Positions 14,424-24,031 of a stretch of DNA of 38,798 bases are shown here, piece after piece. Made by a program: the position numbers and the translations under genes. Source of the DNA: an uncultured Clostridia bacterium (GTDB lineage Bacteria > Bacillota > Clostridia > Christensenellales > UBA1242); assembly GCA_944345705.1 (NCBI GenBank), contig CALVML010000012.1, positions 1 through 38,798 of the forward strand. Direction: 5' to 3'. How positions within the stretch are numbered: the stretch's first letter is position 1; each line of letters starts with the position of its first letter. Under the pieces are notes generated by a model. It was not told the DNA's origin. It saw only the letters and a program-made list of their open reading frames with translations, and ran no database searches.

Positions 14424-16497
14424 TATTTCAGGACTTGACTGTCCAAATTGCGCAAGAAATTTAGAGAAAGAACTTAAAAAAATTGACGGCATTGAGTCTT
14501 TAAGTCTTGATTTTAACAAATCTATAATATGCTATGAAAGCACTGCAAAAGACAGCCTATCCAAGATTAAGAAAGTGGCAAAGCAGGTCGAGCCAAATGT
14601 GAAGATAAGTGAGCAAAAACTTAAAGGTCAAGTTTTCGGCAAGGCATTTTTTATAGATTTGTCAACTTTACTTTTAGGTCTTGCGGTTGGACTTTGTGCG
14701 TTATTTTGCAGTGTTCCTACATGGGCTTTTTGGATCTTGTTTGTGACAAGTGCTTTACTTTTCGGATACAAAACATATTATAAAGCCATAGTTTTGCTTT
14801 TTAAAGGCGTAATCAATGAAAATTTACTTTTGACTATCTCGGTAATCGGTGCGACTGCACTAGGCGAATATATGGAAGGGCTTATGGTAATCTTTCTATA
14901 TTCCATAGGCAAACTGTTTGAAGGTATCGCACTGAACAAGTCTAGGCAATCGATTGCAAAGTTGACAAGTTTGCAACCTGATAGTGCCATACTTATTGAT
15001 GAAGAAGGCAATGAAAGGACTGTAAGTCCAAAGGATGTGCAAATAGGTCAGGTCATCAAGGTGCGTCCCGGTGATCGAGTAGCTCTTGACGGAGTAGTTA
15101 TCAGTGGAAATGCAAGTCTTGACACTCAAAGTCTGACAGGCGAAAGTTTGCCAAGACATATTTTGGAAGGCGAGGAGGTCCTTTCAGGCAGTATTGTCTT
15201 AGACGGTGTGCTTTTGATAAGAACCACCAAACTTGAAAAGGACTCGACTTCTTCAAAGATCTTACAACTCATAGAAAATGCATCTCAAAACAAGAGCAAA
15301 ACAGAGACTTTTATATCAAAAATTACAAAATGGTACACTTTAGGCGTGATAATTCTTTCAATTCTGGTTTGGGGTATAGTCTGGGCAGTGACAAAAAATA
15401 TTGACACAGCCATCTATCGTGGACTAATTTTCCTTGTTGTTTCTTGTCCTTGCGCTTTTGCTATAAGCGTGCCACTTGCCTACTTTTCAGGACTTGGCAA
15501 CGCGTCAAGGCGAGGTATACTTGTCAAAGGTTCAAATTATTTAGATGAAAGTGCAAAGATATCACTTGTCGCTTTTGATAAGACAGGAACTCTCACAAGT
15601 GGTCAATTTAAGGTTACAGAAATTGAATGTTTTGATAGCAAACTTGAAAATCAAGATATCATCTATTATGCAAGTTTAGGCGAGCAGAATTCAAACCATC
15701 CGCTTGCAAGCGCCATCTTGCGTGAGAATAAAAGGGAACTGAAACAAATCGAGTCATTCAAAGAGATTGCAGGAAGCGGAGTTGCTTTTGAGTTTGAAGA
15801 TCATAGGTTTTTTGTTGGCAGAAAAGATAACTCCATTTGCGGAACAATTGTTGAAGTTTATCGTGATGACGAGAGAATAGGTATCATTCATTGTCAAGAT
15901 GAGATAAAGCCATCTGCAATACAGGCAATAGGAAAATTAAATGAACTTGGCATAAAGAGTGTAATGCTTTCTGGTGACAATAAAGAAACAGTGGAGAAGG
16001 TGGCGCAGAAACTGAATATTGACTATCGTTATCAACTTTTGCCACAAGATAAATATAATTTTATTGAGCAGGTAAAGAAAGAGCAAACGGTCGGCTATGT
16101 CGGTGATGGCATAAACGATGCGCCATCTCTTGTGCTTGCAAATGTCGGCATAAGCATGGGTATAAATGGTAATGGTGCAAGCAAGGAAGCATCAGCAGTT
16201 GTGCTTGCCAATGACGATCCCGAGAAGGTTGCATCTTTAATCAAGATTGCAAGAAAGACAAGATATATAGTGCTTGAAGACATAGTTTTTAGTTTTGGCG
16301 TCAAACTTTTATTCTTACTTTTGGGGTCACTTGGCGTGACAGGAATGGCGCTTGCAGTCTTTGCTGATGTTGGCGTGACCTTGATTGCAATTCTCAATAG
16401 TCTTCGCGCCCTTATGTATAACCCTGATAAAACAAGAAAGTCTAAAAAAAGAGAAAAACTCACTCCAAGAAAAGAAGAGAAATTGATTGTAGAATAA
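14407..16497 (+). CDS. cadA: Heavy-metal (Cd/Zn/Pb) efflux P1B-type ATPase
   Basis: A 696-residue P-type ATPase. An N-terminal heavy-metal-associated domain has LDCPNCARN (C12xxC15). The membrane ion motif is C347-P-C349, the phosphorylation site is DKTGTLT (D391) and the hinge is GDGINDAP (566-573). With a CadC-type regulator upstream, Cd/Zn/Pb export is more likely than copper. The start at 14407 follows GGAG by 7 nt and overlaps the end of cadC by 17 bp; a longer frame from 14389 lacks a ribosome binding site. The C-terminus is a short Lys-rich tail. Confidence 0.92.
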   Translation: MKKTVNISGLDCPNCARNLEKELKKIDGIESLSLDFNKSIICYESTAKDSLSKIKKVAKQVEPNVKISEQKLKGQVFGKAFFIDLSTLLLGLAVGLCALFCSVPTWAFWILFVTSALLFGYKTYYKAIVLLFKGVINENLLLTISVIGATALGEYMEGLMVIFLYSIGKLFEGIALNKSRQSIAKLTSLQPDSAILIDEEGNERTVSPKDVQIGQVIKVRPGDRVALDGVVISGNASLDTQSLTGESLPRHILEGEEVLSGSIVLDGVLLIRTTKLEKDSTSSKILQLIENASQNKSKTETFISKITKWYTLGVIILSILVWGIVWAVTKNIDTAIYRGLIFLVVSCPCAFAISVPLAYFSGLGNASRRGILVKGSNYLDESAKISLVAFDKTGTLTSGQFKVTEIECFDSKLENQDIIYYASLGEQNSNHPLASAILRENKRELKQIESFKEIAGSGVAFEFEDHRFFVGRKDNSICGTIVEVYRDDERIGIIHCQDEIKPSAIQAIGKLNELGIKSVMLSGDNKETVEKVAQKLNIDYRYQLLPQDKYNFIEQVKKEQTVGYVGDGINDAPSLVLANVGISMGINGNGASKEASAVVLANDDPEKVASLIKIARKTRYIVLEDIVFSFGVKLLFLLLGSLGVTGMALAVFADVGVTLIAILNSLRALMYNPDKTRKSKKREKLTPRKEEKLIVE

Positions 16498-16511
16498 TTG
16501 TTGCAGATTTT

Positions 16512-16550
16512 AAAATACGGTACAAAAAAACTTGCCGTATTTTTGTTTTT
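16512..16550 (+). terminator. Terminator of the cad operon
   Basis: AAAATACGG (16512-16520) pairs with CCGTATTTT (16535-16543), followed by a T-rich tract. The loop is 14 nt. Confidence 0.8.
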
Positions 16551-16696
16551 AACTTTTAGCCTTTATTTTTTTAGAGCGACTGAATTCTAAATTATTTTAA
16601 AATCATATATTTTCTTTGAAATTTGATAGAAAACAGCAAAAAATCAAACAAAATATTTAAAAACAAACTAAAAATGCAATGAAAATTTAAAAATTG

Positions 16697-16705
16697 TGCT
16701 ATAAT
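16697..16705 (+). promoter_or_regulatory. Extended -10 promoter of flavodoxin operon
   Basis: TGCTATAAT, an extended -10 (TGn plus TATAAT at 16700-16705), 20 nt before the ATG. No convincing -35 box is seen. Confidence 0.55.
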
Positions 16706-16725
16706 CATTCTATAGAAGGTGTGAT

Positions 16726-17208
16726 ATGAAGGGAGTTATAGTATATTATTCACAAAGCGGAAATACTAGGCAAATCGCGTCTTTTATGGCTGAATATTTG
16801 GGTATAGAAACTTGTGAGATAAAGACTAAAGAAGATTATTCTCAAAAAGATATCATAGAGGAAGGTAAAAGACAGATCGAACAAAACTTTTCTCCTGAAA
16901 TAAATGAGATAAATCAGAACATTCAAGACGCCGATTTTATTTTGCTTGGCTGTCCTATTTGGTGGTACACTTTTGCTCCCGCTGTGAAAACTTTTCTTGA
17001 AAATCATGATCTTTCTGGCAAAATTATCTATCCGTTTACTACAAGCAGTGGCTGGAAAGGACATATCTTTAGAGATATAGAAAAGCTTGCCAAAAATGCT
17101 ATAGTAAAACAAGGACTATATCTACACTATGACGGAGATATGCTTGTGGACTCGAATAAGACAATAGAAAAGTGGCTGGAGAATATAAAAAAGGAAACGA
17201 AAATCTAA
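16726..17208 (+). CDS. Flavodoxin
   Basis: A 160-residue flavodoxin-fold protein. The FMN phosphate loop is YSQSGNTRQIA (residues 9-19). The aromatic FMN-stacking region includes GCPIWWYTFAPAV, and FTTSSGW is a further flavin-contacting loop. The sequence is closer to the flavodoxin/WrbA-like short forms used in clostridial electron transfer than to classical long flavodoxins. The ribosome binding site AGAAGGTG is placed well. It is translationally coupled to a NUDIX hydrolase gene: the stop TAA and the next ATG share an A. Confidence 0.85.
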   Translation: MKGVIVYYSQSGNTRQIASFMAEYLGIETCEIKTKEDYSQKDIIEEGKRQIEQNFSPEINEINQNIQDADFILLGCPIWWYTFAPAVKTFLENHDLSGKIIYPFTTSSGWKGHIFRDIEKLAKNAIVKQGLYLHYDGDMLVDSNKTIEKWLENIKKETKI

Positions 17209-17828
17209 TGGAAAAAATATTGCTTAAAGACTACAGCAAAATATGCGATGGAAAATTTTTAAAGATGTACAAGGCAACTTTTGCAGGTACAAAAGGCGAA
17301 AAAGTTTATGAAATTGTATCGCGGAAAGATAGTCCAGAGTTTTTGGGTGCTGAAAGCAAGGTAGACGCAATTAAAATTTTGCCATATTTAAAAAAAGATG
17401 GAAAGATTTTTGTATATCTAATACGCGAATTTAGATTTCCTATAGCAAAACTAATCTATGAGTTGCCATCTGGACTTGTAGACGAGGGAGAAGATCCTTG
17501 TGACAGCGCAAGGCGAGAACTTTTAGAAGAAATCGGTGCGGTCGCAAAGAGTGTTGAAAAAATGGAAACGCGCGCCTATTCAAGTGCTGGTATGAGCGAC
17601 GAAAGTCTAGAGTTTTATATAGCCGAAGTTGACCATTTTGAAAATCAAGACCTTGGAGCAAGTGAGTATATAGATGTAGAGGAAGTCGAACTTGAAAAAC
17701 TTGACGATTATTTAGTCAAAGAAAATTTTTGCGCACTAAGTAAATTACAACTTCGCATATTTCAATTAAAAATGGAAAACTTAAGATTGAAAGATGAACT
17801 TAAAAAATCAAAATCATCAAAAATTTAA
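17208..17828 (+). CDS. NUDIX hydrolase, ADP-ribose pyrophosphatase-like
   Basis: A 206-residue protein with a perfect Nudix box: G89-x5-E95-x7-R103-E104-x2-E107-E108-x-G110 (GLVDEGED then RRELLEEIGA). The flanking LIREFRFP and YELPSGL segments are typical of ADP-ribose pyrophosphatases. It would hydrolyse ADP-ribose or related dinucleotides. The ATG at 17208 overlaps the flavodoxin stop; an in-frame GTG at 17172 would give a longer, less likely protein. The C-terminus is a basic helix. Confidence 0.85.
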   Translation: MEKILLKDYSKICDGKFLKMYKATFAGTKGEKVYEIVSRKDSPEFLGAESKVDAIKILPYLKKDGKIFVYLIREFRFPIAKLIYELPSGLVDEGEDPCDSARRELLEEIGAVAKSVEKMETRAYSSAGMSDESLEFYIAEVDHFENQDLGASEYIDVEEVELEKLDDYLVKENFCALSKLQLRIFQLKMENLRLKDELKKSKSSKI

Positions 17829-17884
17829 AAAAAAGGTAAAAAAATTGCAAAAAATGCATTAAAAAATCAAAAAAGGGAGAGAAA

Positions 17885-19285
17885 ATGGAAAATTTAGGTG
17901 TAAACAACAAAAAGGAAGCAATCGATTACAGTTATGTAAAAAAGAACTTTTATGAAACTGCAAATGAAAAGACATTGAAAAAGGTCGATAGTTTTGCAGA
18001 TAATTATATGCGTTTTTTAAACCAGTGTAAAACTGAGCGTGAAAGTTTTGAATTTTTTAAAGATCAAGCGTTAAATAATGGTTTTAAGGAGTTTGACTTT
18101 GGAGATAAACTCGAAAAGGGCGGAAACTATTTCTATAATGTACGCGGTAAGGGCATTGTATTATTTCATGTAGGCGATAATGACATAGAAAAAGACGGAA
18201 TACGAATAGTTGCATCGCATATTGACAGTCCGCGAATTGATATCAAGCAGGTGCCACTATATGAAAGTGACGGACTTTGCTTTCTAAAGACACACTACTA
18301 TGGCGGTATCAAAAAGTATCAATGGACTGCAATTCCACTTTCTCTGCATGGGGTTGTGGTGCTAAAAAATGGCAAGAAGGTGGAAATCAATCTTGGTGAG
18401 AAGGATGACGAGCCTGTATTCTATATAAATGACCTTCTTCCGCATTTAGGGCAAAATCAAATGGAGCAGAAAGCCAAATCTGTTATAACAGGCGAACAAC
18501 TCAACATTGTTGTGGGTGCAAAACCTTTAAAGACAGATGGAAATGACAAGATTAAACGCATGGTGCTTAAAATCTTAAATGAAAAGTATGGCATGACCGA
18601 AGAAGATTTCTTGAGTAGTGAACTTTCTTGCGTGCCTGCTTTCAAAGCAAGAAATGTTGGGTTTGATGGCTCGTTAATAGGCGGATATGGTCATGATGAT
18701 AGAGTTTGCGCCTATCCTGCTTTCCAAAGTATAGTTGATAGTGCAAAATCTAACCATACAATCATGTGTCTGCTTGTTGACAAGGAAGAGATAGGAAGCG
18801 TTGGTGTCACCGGAATGAAGTGCAAGGTCTATGAAGATATAATCGAGGAAATATGTTCAACGCTAAATAAAAATGTAAGAAAAGTGCGAGCAACTTCCAT
18901 GTGTATCTCTGCCGATGTTACAGCGGCATTTGATGCAAACTTCCCTGATGTCTTTGAAAAGACAAACGCGGCAATACTCTCATGCGGAACTTGTATGAGT
19001 AAATTTACAGGTGCTCACGGAAAAAGTGATTCGAGTGATGCTTCTGCTGAAATGGTAAGTAAAATTCGCAAAATCTTTGCAGACAACAATGTCGTTTGGC
19101 AGGCTGCCGAACTTGGCAAGGTCGATCTCGGCGGTGGCGGTACAGTTGCAAAATATATCGCAAATCTCAATATTGATACGGTGGATATCGGTGTGCCTGT
19201 CATCTCTATGCATTCCCCTTATGAACTGATATCCAAAGCCGATCTATACAGCACATATCAAGCTTTTTGCGCTTTCTATAAGTAG
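17885..19285 (+). CDS. apeA: M18-family aminopeptidase
   Basis: A 466-residue dinuclear zinc aminopeptidase that releases N-terminal, often acidic, residues from peptides in the cytoplasm. Metal and catalytic blocks are in order: ASHIDSPR (H112, D114), GYGHDDRV (near 270), LLVDKEEIGS (near 300), SADV (near 345) and the C-terminal HSPYE (H443). The length is normal for the clostridial M18 group. The ribosome binding site GGGAGAG is 4-5 nt from the ATG. It is 56 nt after the NUDIX gene and may be cotranscribed; a strong terminator follows. Confidence 0.93.
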   Translation: MENLGVNNKKEAIDYSYVKKNFYETANEKTLKKVDSFADNYMRFLNQCKTERESFEFFKDQALNNGFKEFDFGDKLEKGGNYFYNVRGKGIVLFHVGDNDIEKDGIRIVASHIDSPRIDIKQVPLYESDGLCFLKTHYYGGIKKYQWTAIPLSLHGVVVLKNGKKVEINLGEKDDEPVFYINDLLPHLGQNQMEQKAKSVITGEQLNIVVGAKPLKTDGNDKIKRMVLKILNEKYGMTEEDFLSSELSCVPAFKARNVGFDGSLIGGYGHDDRVCAYPAFQSIVDSAKSNHTIMCLLVDKEEIGSVGVTGMKCKVYEDIIEEICSTLNKNVRKVRATSMCISADVTAAFDANFPDVFEKTNAAILSCGTCMSKFTGAHGKSDSSDASAEMVSKIRKIFADNNVVWQAAELGKVDLGGGGTVAKYIANLNIDTVDIGVPVISMHSPYELISKADLYSTYQAFCAFYK

Positions 19286-19345
19286 TGCTAATTTATATAT
19301 TACAAAGTATATACTATAAAAGAATTATTTACATTAAAAATGTGC

Positions 19346-19384
19346 AAAAATGCTCAAAAACATTAAAAACTTGAGCATTTTTTT
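19346..19384 (+). terminator. Terminator after aminopeptidase gene
   Basis: AAAAATGCTCAA (19346-19357) pairs with TTGAGCATTTTT (19371-19382), with T residues continuing to 19384. Confidence 0.85.
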
Positions 19385-19402
19385 GAAAAACATTTAAAAA
19401 AT

Positions 19403-19432
19403 TTGACAATTTGCTATTTTCATCGTTATAAT
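19403..19432 (+). promoter_or_regulatory. Promoter of the surface-protein operon
   Basis: TTGACA (19403-19408), 18 nt, TATAAT (19427-19432). A leader of about 105 nt follows, containing a 9-bp inverted repeat AATTTCTAG/CTAGAAATT (19443-19451, 19488-19496). Confidence 0.7.
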
Positions 19433-19545
19433 CTATAAAGAAAATTTCTAGGGACAAATACTTTTCAATCTTTGCCACATAATAAATCTAGAAATTAGTT
19501 GCTAGATCATAGTACTCTAATTTTAAATTTATATGGAGGTTTTGG

Positions 19546-22500
19546 ATGGATAACGAACTTAAGCAAGAATATGATAAAAACAAAAAGAAAAAAATTCTCT
19601 TAATAATTATTCCTATTATTGCATTTATTGCAATAGCTCTTGCTGTTGCGCTTCCACTTTTGCTTATAAAAGATGAAAAGAAAATAGTTGATTTAAGTTT
19701 TGCTCAAGGAAATGTATTCACGATTGGGCAAGATTTATCAAACCAAACCATCATAGTTTCCTATGACGATGAAAGCACATCTCAAATTACTTTTGGCGAT
19801 TTGACTATATCGGATGAAGATAAATCATCGCTTACTACTGTTGGAGAAAAGACTATCACTATTACATATCAAGAATTCTCAAAAGAGATAGAGATTATAA
19901 TTGTATTAAAAGAGTTTACTCAAGATGAAAAACAGGCAATGCAATTAAGTGATGCTTTCTTTGAATTTGATGGCAATGCAAAAAGTGTATATCTTTCAAA
20001 TTTACCTGATAATGCAAGTGCAGTTTATAGCATAAATAATCAAGACAATTTTCAATCTACCTACAGTGTAAGTGAAAAGGGTGATTATATAATCTATGTT
20101 AAGGTTTCAAAACAAGATTATGAAGATTACATTTTTACATTCAAGATTTCAATTGTAGATACAAGTGCGGATTTTGATGGCTTTACTCAAGAAGAAGAAA
20201 ATCTATTTACATATAAGGCAAGTTCTAATTTAGAGACCTTTGATATCGCATCTGTTATCACTTTGGCTGACCAAAATGCCAAATACAAAATTTACAGTGA
20301 TGAAGATCTATTAAATGAAGTACCAGCAAATGCTCTTCCATTAAATGTGGGTGGGGGTACGAGCGTATTCTATCTTCAAGTATACTTTGAATCCAACTCT
20401 CTTTCAAGAATTTATAGGATAGAAATTAGTCAAGCATATTCATATCAAGTAAACTTCTATTTTAAAGATGAAGTTATCAAAAACATTAAAGTTGAAGAAA
20501 ATATGACTGTATCGGCGCCCGACTTCTCTAGAGAAGGATATAATATAAGTGGCTGGAAAGTCAACGATGAAACAGTATCTTTTCCTTTAACAATCAATGA
20601 AGATACCGACATATATGCTGACTATTCACTTGTTGACTACAACCTATCTTTCACATTAAATGGCGGACAGATTATTACTTCAAAGACAACTTACACAATT
20701 GAAGATGAAGATTTTACTTTGCCGTTGCCAACTAAAGAAGGCTATGATTTCTTGGGCTGGAGTGGCAGTGACATAGACGGCATGACACTTGATGTTACAA
20801 TTGAAAAAGGCTCGACTGGTGATCGCTCGTACACTGCAAACTGGCAGATTAAAACTTTCAATGTAAATATTCCAGAAAATCAAGATGTTTACACTCTTAA
20901 CTATGACAATCTAACAGTAGAGTATGGCGGAGATTTTGTATTTAAAGTCGACCTCACAGATGCCTATAGTCAAAGCACAATAGTTGTGAAAGCAAATGGC
21001 GAAGAAATTCAAAAAGATGGCGAATATTACACAATAAGCAATATTACTCAAAATGTTGATGTAACGATTGATGGATATAAGTTAAATGAATATACAGTTA
21101 CATTCACTGAGAATGACAGCGCATATCATATCATCAAGACAGGCGATACCGTGACTCATGGCGGAGAATATAAATTCAAGATTGAACTTAAGCCTGCTTA
21201 TAGCGATAGTGCAATTGTAGTTAAAGCGGGAGAAGAAACACTTATTATTGGAGATGACGGCTACTATACAATTGAAAATGTGAGTCAAAATGTAGATGTT
21301 GTAATTGAAGGAGCGACGATCAATACTTATACAATCAAGTGGCTAAATTATGACGGAAGCGTACTTGAAACTGACGAAAATGTGCAATATGGCACTATGC
21401 CAACCTATGACGGAGCAGTGCCAACTAGAGAAGAAAGTGCAAGCCACACATATACTTTCAGTGACTGGGATAGCGAGATTGAACTTGCAACAAGTGACAA
21501 AGAATATCGTGCACAGTTTAGTGAAATAATCAAAACATTTGCTGTAAATTTTGGATCAAATATTACTGTCCTTGTAGAAGGCGAGCCTATCACGAGCGGA
21601 GAAAGACTTGACTATGGCACAAGCGTGACAATCAGTTATAGTGAAAGTCTAGGCTATCAAAAGATATCATTTAAAGTTAACGGTGACGAGCAAGAAAACA
21701 ACTATTCTATTCTAGTAACCGAGCAAATTGATGTTGAATATAGCGAAGACATAGTTAATTATAATATAGAATATAATCTAGATGGCGGATCACTTTCTGG
21801 ACAAAAAGAAAGTTACACAATAGAAGACGAGACTTTCACCTTACCGACTCCTACAAAACAGGGCTACGAGTTCTTAGGCTGGAGCGGAACAGGACTTGAA
21901 GAGATCACTAAGACTGTTACAATAGAAAAAGGTTCGACTGGCAATCGTGAATATACTGCAAACTGGCAGATTTTACAGTTTACATATTCATTCTATAATG
22001 GCGATGAACTTTTAAAGACTGAAACGGTTGATTTCGGCAGTGCAATAGTACCGCCAGATACAATTCCAACAAAGGCCAGCATAGATGGTGTAAACTATGT
22101 ATTCAGCGGATGGAATCCAGAAGTACCTGAACATATCAGTGATAAAAATTTAACTTTCTATGCAAAGTTTACAGAGCAGCACTTTACAAGAGGACTCAAT
22201 TTTACCTATAGTGCATTTGACGATGCTTACATTGTGGATATAGGCTCGGCTCAAGATACAACTATTACTGTGCCAGCCACATACAACAATAAGAATGTTG
22301 TTGCAGTTAAGGCTGATGGTTTTGCAAACAGTGAAACACTAAATTCTATAACTTTTGAAGGCAATATCACTACTATTGGCAAGGGTGCATTTGCTAAGTG
22401 TCCTAACTTAAATACAATCAAAGGACTAGACAATATTACATCTATTCCACAAAGTGCATTTGAAAATGACAGTGATTTGACCGAATTTGATATAGGTGAT

Positions 22501-24018
22501 AAAGTTATTGCAATCGGAGAAAGGGCTTTCGCTAACAGCGGAATTACTACTGTTTTCATCCCTGCAAGTGTGATTGCTATTGAAAGTGGCGCTTTTGACG
22601 GATGCAATATTGTTGCATTTACTGCAGACGAAGACAATTCAAACTATGCAACAAACGGAGATGGAAATCTATACAACAAAAACTTTACAGAGATAATTTT
22701 ATACGCACAAGGTCAGTCGCAGACAACTTTTGTTGTACCTAACAGTGTGACAACCTTAAAAGCAGGCGCTTTTACCAGCCTTGAAAGTCAAAATCTTTCA
22801 AAAAAAAAGTCTTTGAGTGATACAACACTTTTGGCTGAAAGTACATTACAAAACATCGTGATAGGGGAAAATGTCGTCACTATTGAAGATAATGCCCTTC
22901 CTAGCGATATCATAGTTTTTTCGTACAGCACAAGCAGTTTAGACGGCTGGAGCGAAAATCTTCTTAATCAAAACGATATATACTATCAAGGTGCATGGGA
23001 GATGCAGAGCGGAGAGCCTATAGTAACTCTATCTGCAAGTGAATTCAAAACAGGCATCTACACAAACTGGCAAAGCTATATTGATGATGATGTGAGATTT
23101 TTAGATGTGGTTACACCCGGCTCACACGATGCTGGAACAAATGGACTTGGTGATCTATTCAGGACACAAAATAGCGGATACTATGATCAGTTAAGTGCGG
23201 GCGTAAGATATTTCGATGTGAGAGTTGCAGAATTTCAAGGAACAGTTCGCAGTGTACACGCAGATTCTGGAGAGCCTCTCACACCAAGCAGCGCAAACGG
23301 CGTTCCATTTCAAGATATCTTAAATGATATAAATAAATTTATTGAAGAAAATCCTAGCGAAGTGATAATCTTAGATTTTCAACATATATGGAACGATTTT
23401 AGTAGTGTAGTTTTACCTATGATAGTCAGCAATTTACCTTCTCAAGCAATTTTAAATAAGTCGCTATCACAAGACTTGTCTACTCTTACAATGGGTCAAC
23501 TTAGAGAATGGAAAATTAATCTAGTACTTGTTGTAAATAATGAACAAAGTTACTCGCCAGATTTTTCAGCAAATAACTTTTTATACGAACGTACGCAATA
23601 TCTTCTATCGCCTTACGTTAGCGGAAATCATGGCAGTACAAGCGGACTAATTAGTGCATTTGCTGGATATATAGCACAGCATGACAGCAATAAAATTTTC
23701 GTACTACAATCACAAAGAACAGGGACTATAAGCAATTTGACAATCTATGAACTCGAGGCAGACTTGCGTTCCTATGCAAACGATTATGCAAGAAGTTTAA
23801 GCCTTGAAAAAAATCAATCACTACTTTCTTCAATCAATATAATAATGCGCGATTTTGTTGCAGATGACGGCTTTGGAGCAAGCGAAAGCGCGCAAACTAC
23901 AATGCAAAGCATACTATTTTTAAATGTCTATAAAGGCAATATAAGCGCTGACAAACTTAATTACTACAAGATATTATTAGATTTTGAAAGAGTGGATAAT
24001 TTAAGTAAATCATATTAA
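19546..24018 (+). CDS. Membrane-anchored surface protein: InlB repeats, LRRs, PI-PLC-like domain
   Basis: A 1490-residue protein. A lysine-rich start followed by a hydrophobic helix (about 17-42) would anchor it with the rest outside. An Ig-like domain follows (about 48-120). Listeria-Bacteroides/InlB B-type repeats occupy about 298-880; two near-identical units (about 368-433 and 738-809) share SYTIEDEDFTLPxPTKEGY and TANWQI blocks. BspA-like leucine-rich repeats (about 885-1121) have IGKGAFAKCPNL-type turns. The C-terminal 315 residues form a PI-PLC X-like barrel: PGSHDAGT (H1194), RYFDVRV, a second histidine in SVHADSGE (H1238), and EVIILDFQHIW. The likely role is adhesion coupled to glycerophosphodiester or phosphoinositide cleavage. 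There is no LPxTG motif. GGAGG lies 8 nt before the ATG. Confidence 0.88.
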   Translation: MDNELKQEYDKNKKKKILLIIIPIIAFIAIALAVALPLLLIKDEKKIVDLSFAQGNVFTIGQDLSNQTIIVSYDDESTSQITFGDLTISDEDKSSLTTVGEKTITITYQEFSKEIEIIIVLKEFTQDEKQAMQLSDAFFEFDGNAKSVYLSNLPDNASAVYSINNQDNFQSTYSVSEKGDYIIYVKVSKQDYEDYIFTFKISIVDTSADFDGFTQEEENLFTYKASSNLETFDIASVITLADQNAKYKIYSDEDLLNEVPANALPLNVGGGTSVFYLQVYFESNSLSRIYRIEISQAYSYQVNFYFKDEVIKNIKVEENMTVSAPDFSREGYNISGWKVNDETVSFPLTINEDTDIYADYSLVDYNLSFTLNGGQIITSKTTYTIEDEDFTLPLPTKEGYDFLGWSGSDIDGMTLDVTIEKGSTGDRSYTANWQIKTFNVNIPENQDVYTLNYDNLTVEYGGDFVFKVDLTDAYSQSTIVVKANGEEIQKDGEYYTISNITQNVDVTIDGYKLNEYTVTFTENDSAYHIIKTGDTVTHGGEYKFKIELKPAYSDSAIVVKAGEETLIIGDDGYYTIENVSQNVDVVIEGATINTYTIKWLNYDGSVLETDENVQYGTMPTYDGAVPTREESASHTYTFSDWDSEIELATSDKEYRAQFSEIIKTFAVNFGSNITVLVEGEPITSGERLDYGTSVTISYSESLGYQKISFKVNGDEQENNYSILVTEQIDVEYSEDIVNYNIEYNLDGGSLSGQKESYTIEDETFTLPTPTKQGYEFLGWSGTGLEEITKTVTIEKGSTGNREYTANWQILQFTYSFYNGDELLKTETVDFGSAIVPPDTIPTKASIDGVNYVFSGWNPEVPEHISDKNLTFYAKFTEQHFTRGLNFTYSAFDDAYIVDIGSAQDTTITVPATYNNKNVVAVKADGFANSETLNSITFEGNITTIGKGAFAKCPNLNTIKGLDNITSIPQSAFENDSDLTEFDIGDKVIAIGERAFANSGITTVFIPASVIAIESGAFDGCNIVAFTADEDNSNYATNGDGNLYNKNFTEIILYAQGQSQTTFVVPNSVTTLKAGAFTSLESQNLSKKKSLSDTTLLAESTLQNIVIGENVVTIEDNALPSDIIVFSYSTSSLDGWSENLLNQNDIYYQGAWEMQSGEPIVTLSASEFKTGIYTNWQSYIDDDVRFLDVVTPGSHDAGTNGLGDLFRTQNSGYYDQLSAGVRYFDVRVAEFQGTVRSVHADSGEPLTPSSANGVPFQDILNDINKFIEENPSEVIILDFQHIWNDFSSVVLPMIVSNLPSQAILNKSLSQDLSTLTMGQLREWKINLVLVVNNEQSYSPDFSANNFLYERTQYLLSPYVSGNHGSTSGLISAFAGYIAQHDSNKIFVLQSQRTGTISNLTIYELEADLRSYANDYARSLSLEKNQSLLSSINIIMRDFVADDGFGASESAQTTMQSILFLNVYKGNISADKLNYYKILLDFERVDNLSKSY

Positions 24019-24031
24019 AGGAGGGTGAGAA

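Noticed and set aside
16095..16463. Antisense open frame of 122 codons inside cadA
   Set aside because: Shadow of the conserved ATPase hinge and last helices.
19433..19545. Cyclic-di-GMP or similar riboswitch before the surface operon
   Set aside because: A single inverted repeat without any class-specific core sequence that I know.
20640..21990. DNA repeats in the surface-protein gene as a CRISPR-like array
   Set aside because: The repeats are diverged, in frame and encode InlB-type protein repeats; no CRISPR arrays are seen anywhere in the window.
22251..22637. Antisense open frame of 128 codons inside the large surface-protein gene
   Set aside because: Shadow of a strongly coding plus frame with recognisable LRR domains; no ribosome binding site.
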